Assembly: GCF_900182595.1 (NCBI RefSeq)
Contig: NZ_FXTN01000014.1
Coordinates: 62,001 to 126,000, forward strand
Length of the DNA: 64,000 bases
Source: Pedobacter westerhofensis
GTDB lineage: Bacteria; Bacteroidota; Bacteroidia; Sphingobacteriales; Sphingobacteriaceae
Direction: 5' to 3'
In this document: one piece after another, positions 59,106-64,000 of the stretch
Numbering within the stretch: the stretch's first letter is position 1
Layout of the letters: every line of letters begins with the position of its first letter
Made by a program: the position numbers and the translations under genes
Notes under the pieces: model-generated
Told to the model about the DNA's origin: nothing
The model's database searches: none
Seen by the model: the letters and a program-made list of their open reading frames with translations, nothing else

Positions 59106-60611
59106 ATGGAAATGCAACAAAAACTCAGGCCTGTCATGTTCGTAGGAACATCATCTGATGTAGGGAAAAGTGTGATCACAGCGGGATTTTGCCGGATATT
59201 TAAGCAGGACGGCTATGCACCTGCACCTTTCAAGGCGCAGAATATGTCGCTCAACAGTTATGCCACCCCCGAGGGACTGGAAATTGGGCGTGCTCAGGCC
59301 GTACAGGCCGAAGCTGCAGGAATTCCCTGTCATACAGATATGAACCCGGTTTTGCTCAAACCTACCTCAGATAAAACCTCGCAGGTGATCCTCAACGGCA
59401 AATCCATCGGCAACCAGACTGCAAAGGAATACTTTATGTCGGGCGACCGGTCTGCTCTCTTTGAGGAAGTTAAGCTGGCATATTCCCGTCTGGCCTTAAG
59501 ATATCATCCCATCGTGATGGAAGGCGCAGGAAGCATTTCAGAACTCAACCTCAAAGCAAGGGACATCACCAATATGCGCATGGCTATTGCTGCCGGTGCC
59601 GCCACCTATCTGATTACTGACATCGACAGGGGAGGTATCTTTGCCAGTTTGTATGGTACCATGCAGTTGCTGGAGCCTGCCGAGCGGGCCTGTATCAAGG
59701 GGATTATCATTAATAAATTTCGTGGTGATGCCGCATTGTTCCAGGAGGGGAAAAAGATTATTGAAGAACTTTGCAAAGTACCTGTGATTGGCATCCTGCC
59801 ATACTTCAGGGATATTTTTATCGAAGAGGAAGATTCCGTAGCCCTGGAACAGAAAAAAAGAGAGCCGGTAAAAGATAAGGTTAACATTGCCGTAGTGCTG
59901 CTCGGCAGGATGTCTAATTTTACGGATTTTGATCGTCTTGATAAAGATGAGCGGCTCAATTTATATTATACCCACACGATATCGGGAATCAGCGGAGCAG
60001 ATATCATTATCCTGCCCGGAAGTAAAAACACAATCGAAGATCTGATCGGGCTCAGGAATAACGGAATGGCAGCAGCGATCATCAGCGCACATAAAAGTGG
60101 TAAAACGGTGATCGGTATATGCGGTGGTTATCAAATGATGGGCGAAACAATTTCAGATCCCCTGCATGTAGAATCATTGCACGGCGAAATTACAGGGCTT
60201 GGAATTTTGCCTGTACAGACCGTGCTGCTCGCAGAGAAAACCACCAGGCAATGCAGCTTCAGCTTCAGGGACCGCGCTGAGCAATGCAAAGGATACGAAA
60301 TCCATATGGGCGAAACTACAATATCAGCCGGTACGGAACAGAAAAATCAACTCAGTATGAGGCATCAAACCGCCGTACTGTCTGACGGGCAGCCTGACGG
60401 TTATTATCTTTCAGATAAATGCTGGGGTTCCTATCTTCATGGAATCTTAGACAATGCCGTAGTGATCAATGATCTTGTTGCCCCTTATACAGATGTAAAG
60501 GTTGAAAGCAGAGATTACCAGTCCTTCCGCGATGAACAATATGATAAGCTGGCGGCCTTATTAAGGGCGAACCTGGATATTGAACAGGTTTATCAGCATT
60601 TAAAATACTAG
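59106..60611 (+). CDS. cobQ: Cobyric acid synthase (CobQ/CbiP)
   Basis: A 501-residue enzyme that amidates four side chains of adenosylcobyrinic acid diamide with glutamine and ATP. The N-terminal ATP domain has PVMFVGTSSDVGKSVITAGF and PFKAQNMSLNSYATPEGLEI, then GRAQAVQAEAAGIP, all specific for CobQ. The C-terminal GATase domain has nucleophile Cys339 in GICGGYQMMGE and the His in YLHGILDN. I choose the ATG at 59106; ATG at 59112 is also possible and a TTG at 59097 is not needed. It opens a four-gene operon. Confidence 0.96.
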   Translation: MEMQQKLRPVMFVGTSSDVGKSVITAGFCRIFKQDGYAPAPFKAQNMSLNSYATPEGLEIGRAQAVQAEAAGIPCHTDMNPVLLKPTSDKTSQVILNGKSIGNQTAKEYFMSGDRSALFEEVKLAYSRLALRYHPIVMEGAGSISELNLKARDITNMRMAIAAGAATYLITDIDRGGIFASLYGTMQLLEPAERACIKGIIINKFRGDAALFQEGKKIIEELCKVPVIGILPYFRDIFIEEEDSVALEQKKREPVKDKVNIAVVLLGRMSNFTDFDRLDKDERLNLYYTHTISGISGADIIILPGSKNTIEDLIGLRNNGMAAAIISAHKSGKTVIGICGGYQMMGETISDPLHVESLHGEITGLGILPVQTVLLAEKTTRQCSFSFRDRAEQCKGYEIHMGETTISAGTEQKNQLSMRHQTAVLSDGQPDGYYLSDKCWGSYLHGILDNAVVINDLVAPYTDVKVESRDYQSFRDEQYDKLAALLRANLDIEQVYQHLKY

Positions 60612-60613
60612 CA

Positions 60614-61621
60614 ATGCTTAAGGGACACGGAGACGACGGATATTTACACGGTAAGCCTGTACTAGCTGATTTCAGTACCAATGTATACCATGGCGGGGCA
60701 CCCGCAGGTTTAAAGGAACACCTGTTTGCACAATGGGACAAGGTGATGCGCTATCCCGAAGTGATTGCGGAAAGCCTCGCTGAAAAAATCGCCGGAGCAT
60801 ACGGTCTTTCTGATCAAAATATCCTGGTGACCAACGGAAGTACAGAGAGCATTTACCTGATTGCGCAGGCCTTTAAAACCCGGAAATCTACAATCGTAAT
60901 TCCTGCTTTTGCAGAATACGAAGACGCCTGCCGCATGCACGGGCATTCGCTTGATTTTATTCACTGGCAGGATTTCGGCGGAAAAATCGCTGCCGACCTC
61001 CTGTTTATCTGTAACCCCAACAACCCTACAGGTGAAATCATAGACAATCTGGAGCAGACTATTTGTCAGTTCCCAAAAACAATTTTCGTTGTAGATGAGG
61101 CTTTTATAGAGTTTACTTCTTCAATTACTTCTGTATTGGCACTTACGGTACGATATCCTAATCTGATCATTATGCGCTCGATGACCAAGGCCTACGCCAT
61201 ACCCGGTTTGCGTCTCGGATATATCGTTGCTTCACCAGAACTGATCAATTTGCTCAGATCAGAAAAGCAGCCCTGGACGGTTAATGCCATGGCAATGGAG
61301 GCAGGGCATTTTATCTTTGATCATATGGAAAATCTGGCTTTGCCACTGGAGCAGATATTAAAAGATAAAGATAATTTCGTCAGGGCACTGGCAGGTACGC
61401 CGGTCAGAACATACCCCAGCCACACTCATTTTTTCCTCGCAGAAACACAAGTTCAAAACGCTGCAAAGCTAAAAAGATGGCTGCTCGATAATTTCGATAT
61501 TCTAATCAGGGACGCAGCAAATTTCAGGGGACTTTCAGAAAACCATATCAGGATTGCAACGTTAAGTCCTGAGAAAAACCAAATATTAATCAACGCTTTA
61601 TCAGAATGGATACAGATATAA
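60614..61621 (+). CDS. Threonine-phosphate decarboxylase-like aminotransferase (CobD/CobC)
   Basis: A 335-residue PLP protein of fold type I, like histidinol-phosphate aminotransferase. The start LKGHGDDGYLHGKPVLADFS and STNVYHGGAP is like CobD/CobC proteins, which make (R)-1-amino-2-propanol phosphate for the cobalamin side arm. LFICNPNNPTGEIIDN, VVDEAFIEF, and RSMTKAYAIPGLRLGY with PLP-binding Lys192 are present. The place between cobQ and cbiB makes this role much more likely than histidine synthesis. It starts 2 bases after cobQ and overlaps cbiB by 16 bases. Confidence 0.9.
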   Translation: MLKGHGDDGYLHGKPVLADFSTNVYHGGAPAGLKEHLFAQWDKVMRYPEVIAESLAEKIAGAYGLSDQNILVTNGSTESIYLIAQAFKTRKSTIVIPAFAEYEDACRMHGHSLDFIHWQDFGGKIAADLLFICNPNNPTGEIIDNLEQTICQFPKTIFVVDEAFIEFTSSITSVLALTVRYPNLIIMRSMTKAYAIPGLRLGYIVASPELINLLRSEKQPWTVNAMAMEAGHFIFDHMENLALPLEQILKDKDNFVRALAGTPVRTYPSHTHFFLAETQVQNAAKLKRWLLDNFDILIRDAANFRGLSENHIRIATLSPEKNQILINALSEWIQI

Positions 61622-62541
61622 TCATCATCATTCCGTTGCTGGCAGGATACCTGCTGGATCTGGTACTTGGCGATCCGTACCGTCTGCCACATCCGGTTCG
61701 CTTTTTTGGTACCCTTATCGGCATTGCCGAACGACGGCTGAATAATGGAAAATACCGTTTTTTGAAAGGCCTGGCCATGGTGCTGCTGCTTTGCACAGGC
61801 ATATACTTATTTTTTTACAGCATTGTCCATTTTTTACTCGTGTATTGTGTGCCGCTGTACTTTCCTTTTGCTACCGCCTTTATATTTTACGGGCTTGCCA
61901 ATCAAAGCCTGATAACAGAAGGGAAAAAAGTGTTCGATGCCCTGCAGCACAAGGGGCTGGAGGCAGGCAGGGAACAACTTTCCTGGATTGTAGGCCGTGA
62001 TACCTCTCAGCTCAGCGCACAGCAGGTCCGTACGGCAGTTTTCGAAACCATGTCAGAAAACCTCAGTGACGGGGTAGTGGCGCCCTTGTTTTTCTACTTT
62101 ATTGCAGGTGTACCGGGGATGCTTACCTACAAAATGATCAATACACTCGATTCTATGATCGGATATCGCAATGAAAGATATGAGTACTTTGGTAAATTCG
62201 CAGCACGGCTGGATGATGTTGCCAATTTTATTCCTGCGCGCATCACCGCAATACTGATGCTGCTGGTTACGCTAAGCTTCCGCGGATGGCGTTTTGTGCT
62301 CCTGTACGGACATCAGCATAAAAGCCCGAACGCCGGTTACCCTGAGTCGGCACTGGCCGGAATCCTGGATGTACGCTTCGGCGGACCAAACATTTATCAT
62401 GGAAAGATGGTAGACAAACCCTATATTGGTGTCAATAACAGGCAAATCAAACACGAAGAATTCAAAGTAGTAAGCAGTATCAATCAGGGCGTTTGCCTCA
62501 TCATGGTCCTATCCATTGTGATCTACTTTTTTCACTTTTAA
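61606..62541 (+). CDS. cbiB: Adenosylcobinamide-phosphate synthase CbiB
   Basis: A 311-residue membrane protein that attaches aminopropanol phosphate to cobyric acid. It has about five hydrophobic segments and the family marks LLAGYLLDLVLGDPYRLPHP, ESALAGILDVRFGGPNIYHG, SENLSDGVVAPLFFYFIAGV and KMINTLDSMIGYRNERYEYF, with LDDVANFIPARITAIL. Its start is inside the preceding gene (16-base overlap). It acts next to the CobQ and aminotransferase products in the inner membrane. Confidence 0.95.
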   Translation: MDTDIIIIIPLLAGYLLDLVLGDPYRLPHPVRFFGTLIGIAERRLNNGKYRFLKGLAMVLLLCTGIYLFFYSIVHFLLVYCVPLYFPFATAFIFYGLANQSLITEGKKVFDALQHKGLEAGREQLSWIVGRDTSQLSAQQVRTAVFETMSENLSDGVVAPLFFYFIAGVPGMLTYKMINTLDSMIGYRNERYEYFGKFAARLDDVANFIPARITAILMLLVTLSFRGWRFVLLYGHQHKSPNAGYPESALAGILDVRFGGPNIYHGKMVDKPYIGVNNRQIKHEEFKVVSSINQGVCLIMVLSIVIYFFHF

Positions 62542-62547
62542 TCCAAA

Positions 62548-63084
62548 ATGGACCATAACAGAAGATATGTGATCACCGGAGGGCCGGGTTCGGGAAAATC
62601 CACGCTTGTAGAAGGACTGGAAAAAGCAGGCTACACCTGCTCTGCCGAGATTTCAAGGGAGATGATCAAAGCTGAGGTGGCCAAAGGCTCCAACTGCCTT
62701 CCCTGGCTGGATATTTCCTGCTTTTCTGACAAGGTGATCGCCGAAATGACCCGGGCATGGAAAAAGGCTCCGGAAAACGAAATGACGTTTTTTGACCGTG
62801 GCATCCCTGATGTAATTGCCTACCTGCGGATTGCCAATCTCCCTGTTCCTCAAAGCTATCTGTCCGGTTTATCAGCGCATCCCTATGAAAAACGGGTGTT
62901 TATTCTTCCGCCATGGGAAGAGATTTATGTAAACGACTCCGAGCGCTGGCAAAGTTTTGAAGAAGCCACAGCGATCTACCATATCATCCGGGAAACCTAT
63001 ACCGGCTTTGGCTTTGAACTGCTCGAACTGCCAAAGGCATCCGAAGAGCTCCGCATTTCCTTTATTTTAGATGCTGTAAAATAA
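62548..63084 (+). CDS. P-loop ATPase/kinase-like protein in the cobalamin operon
   Basis: A 178-residue AAA_28-type P-loop protein. Walker A is ITGGPGSGKSTLVEGLEKAG (about 9-28), and MTFFDRGIPDVIAYL carries the likely Walker B Asp. The rest (VFILPPWEEIYVNDSERWQS, EEATAIYHIIRETYTGFGFE) fits the kinase-like family that also includes the C-terminal domain of NadR. It starts 6 bases after cbiB. It could act as a small-molecule kinase for the pathway, for example in the step usually done by CobU or a threonine kinase, but this is only a guess from position. I see no CobU in the window. Confidence 0.8.
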   Translation: MDHNRRYVITGGPGSGKSTLVEGLEKAGYTCSAEISREMIKAEVAKGSNCLPWLDISCFSDKVIAEMTRAWKKAPENEMTFFDRGIPDVIAYLRIANLPVPQSYLSGLSAHPYEKRVFILPPWEEIYVNDSERWQSFEEATAIYHIIRETYTGFGFELLELPKASEELRISFILDAVK

Positions 63085-63120
63085 TTGGTTCCTGATTTTA
63101 TTAATGTTGAAATTTTTGTC

Positions 63121-63292
63121 TTAGGTTTGCAGCATTAGGTAGTATTTCTTAGGAAATGCTTTAATAGGGAATGCTGGTGTAAATCCAGAACAGTCTCCGC
63201 TGCTGTAAACCTCATCAAAAATAACTGTTAACAGGCCACTTTCCGCAAGGAGGGGAAGGCAGCAGTTAGAGGAAGTCAGAAGACCTGCCTTA
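63121..63292 (+). promoter_or_regulatory. Cobalamin (B12) riboswitch
   Basis: The leader between the ATPase gene and the binding-protein gene has the conserved parts of a cobalamin riboswitch: AATAGGGAATGCTGGTGTAA, ACAGTCTCCGCTGCTGTAA and, near the 3' end, the B12 box AGTCAGAAGACCTGCCT (63274-63290). When adenosylcobalamin binds, expression of the uptake genes should fall. A TAGGTTTG at 63122-63129 may be the promoter minus-7 element, though no TTG lies at the right distance. Confidence 0.92.
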
Positions 63293-63332
63293 TAAATGTT
63301 TACTTACGCTTTCGGAAGAAAGGCTAACAGTT

Positions 63333-64000
63333 ATGATGAGAAAAACAAACTATCCTTCACTTACAGGAACATTCTTCTGTTTGCTGGTTTTCCTGTTGCT
63401 GAGCAGTTCATGCAGGCAGGCGCCCGCTGCAAAAAAACAAACGTCCGCAAGAACCGGCAGTGCAGAAATCAGGTATGCCCAGGGCTTTCGTATCGACTAT
63501 TTTGACAATTATAAGTTGCTGAGCATCTATTCCGGTATAGGGCATGCGGCCGATACTGCCCAATACGTGTTGCTCAAGAAAGGCGCAAAAGCTCCTGAGG
63601 GTTATACCAAAGCACAGCTGATTACCATTCCGGTGCAAAACCTGGTGGCGATGGCTTCCACACATGTGGCCCAGGCAGAATTTGCAGGCGTGACAGACGC
63701 GATCATTGGCCTCGGCAGTTTTAAATATATCACCTCTCCCGCTGTGCGGAAAAATATCGCTGCTGGCAAAGTAAAGGATGTGGGCGTTGACGGAACCATG
63801 AACGATGAAATGCTGATCAGCATGAAACCCGGTCTGGTGATCGTAATGGGCAATCCCGATGCCAAATTCACAAAATATGCTACGCTTACCAATGCCGGTG
63901 TACCGGTAATGCTCAATTCTGAATGGCTGGAAACCACGCCGCTTGGACGTGCCGAATGGGTAAAGGTAATGGCTGCATTAACCAATAAGGAAGAGTTTGT
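63333..64000 (+). CDS. BtuF-like corrinoid/siderophore binding lipoprotein, 5' part
   Basis: The reading frame is open from the ATG at 63333 to the end of the window (222 residues visible). The signal peptide ends in LLLSSSC, with Cys27 for lipid attachment. The mature part has FRIDYFDNYKLLSIYS, DAIIGLGSFKYITS, GTMNDEMLISMKPGLVIVMG and GVPVMLNSEWLETTPLGRAE, with WVKVMAALT, matching periplasmic-binding-protein type 2 proteins of the FepB/BtuF class. The upstream cobalamin riboswitch points to corrinoids as cargo; the membrane and ATPase subunits are expected downstream. A second ATG directly follows at 63336. Confidence 0.9.
   Translation, partial: MMRKTNYPSLTGTFFCLLVFLLLSSSCRQAPAAKKQTSARTGSAEIRYAQGFRIDYFDNYKLLSIYSGIGHAADTAQYVLLKKGAKAPEGYTKAQLITIPVQNLVAMASTHVAQAEFAGVTDAIIGLGSFKYITSPAVRKNIAAGKVKDVGVDGTMNDEMLISMKPGLVIVMGNPDAKFTKYATLTNAGVPVMLNSEWLETTPLGRAEWVKVMAALTNKEEF

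Noticed and set aside
63296..63505. A 69-codon frame after the riboswitch
   Set aside because: It overlaps the start of the binding-protein gene in another frame; the lipoprotein signal of that gene is decisive.

Overview
The window reads as chromosomal DNA of a member of the Bacteroidota, most like a Pedobacter/Sphingobacteriaceae species. The grounds are a SusC/SusD pair, several TonB-dependent receptors with an N-terminal carboxypeptidase-regulatory-like domain, families typical of this phylum (DUF1080, DUF4142, DUF4397, DUF6496), scarcity of Shine-Dalgarno sequences, and promoters of the phylum type (TTG, about 19-21 bases, TAnnTTTG) before several genes. No tRNA, rRNA, insertion sequence, phage or CRISPR array was seen.

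Layout. 1-4.7 kb: end of a LytS-type kinase, an ECF sigma factor, a DUF1345 membrane protein, a minus-strand operon (intradiol dioxygenase, unknown protein, pirin-like cupin protein), and a DUF4142 lipoprotein. 5-11.6 kb: a large Oar-like TonB receptor, a HAD phosphatase-like protein, small unknown proteins, a CDGSH iron-sulfur protein and a class III nucleotide cyclase with altered base-selecting residues. 11.8-28.1 kb: a glycan-use region with two GH20 hexosaminidases, a DUF1080 hydrolase, a PfkB sugar kinase, a SusC/SusD pair, a membrane protein-kinase-regulator operon and a frameshifted TonB receptor. 28.2-32 kb: a HipA-like kinase with its DUF3037 partner and a secreted M1 aminopeptidase. 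32.2-38.4 kb: a complete sufBCDSE operon with a DUF59 protein and a SufR-like regulator.

38.6-43.7 kb is the most unusual part: a full-length LanB-type peptide dehydratase lies tail to tail, four bases apart, with a LytS/LytTR two-component pair. Divergent from the kinase gene is a short gene, too small for routine gene calling, encoding a 50-residue Thr/Ser-rich peptide without cysteine. I propose this as a lanthipeptide-like RiPP system that makes a dehydrated but ring-free peptide; no LanC, protease or exporter is present.

43.8-54.6 kb: a SYLF protein, a DUF6496 protein, an AraC regulator divergent from a five-gene operon that fits non-phosphorylating L-fucose breakdown to pyruvate and lactate, a small Cys-motif protein with a TonB receptor, a DUF4397 lipoprotein and a VOC protein. 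55-64 kb: inositol-3-phosphate synthase, a thioredoxin-fold lipo/periplasmic protein, a transglutaminase-like secreted protein, a cobalamin operon (cobQ, aminotransferase, cbiB, a P-loop ATPase), then a cobalamin riboswitch leading a BtuF-like binding protein that runs off the end. Many convergent gene pairs are separated by long perfect hairpins (up to 33 bp), likely two-way terminators.
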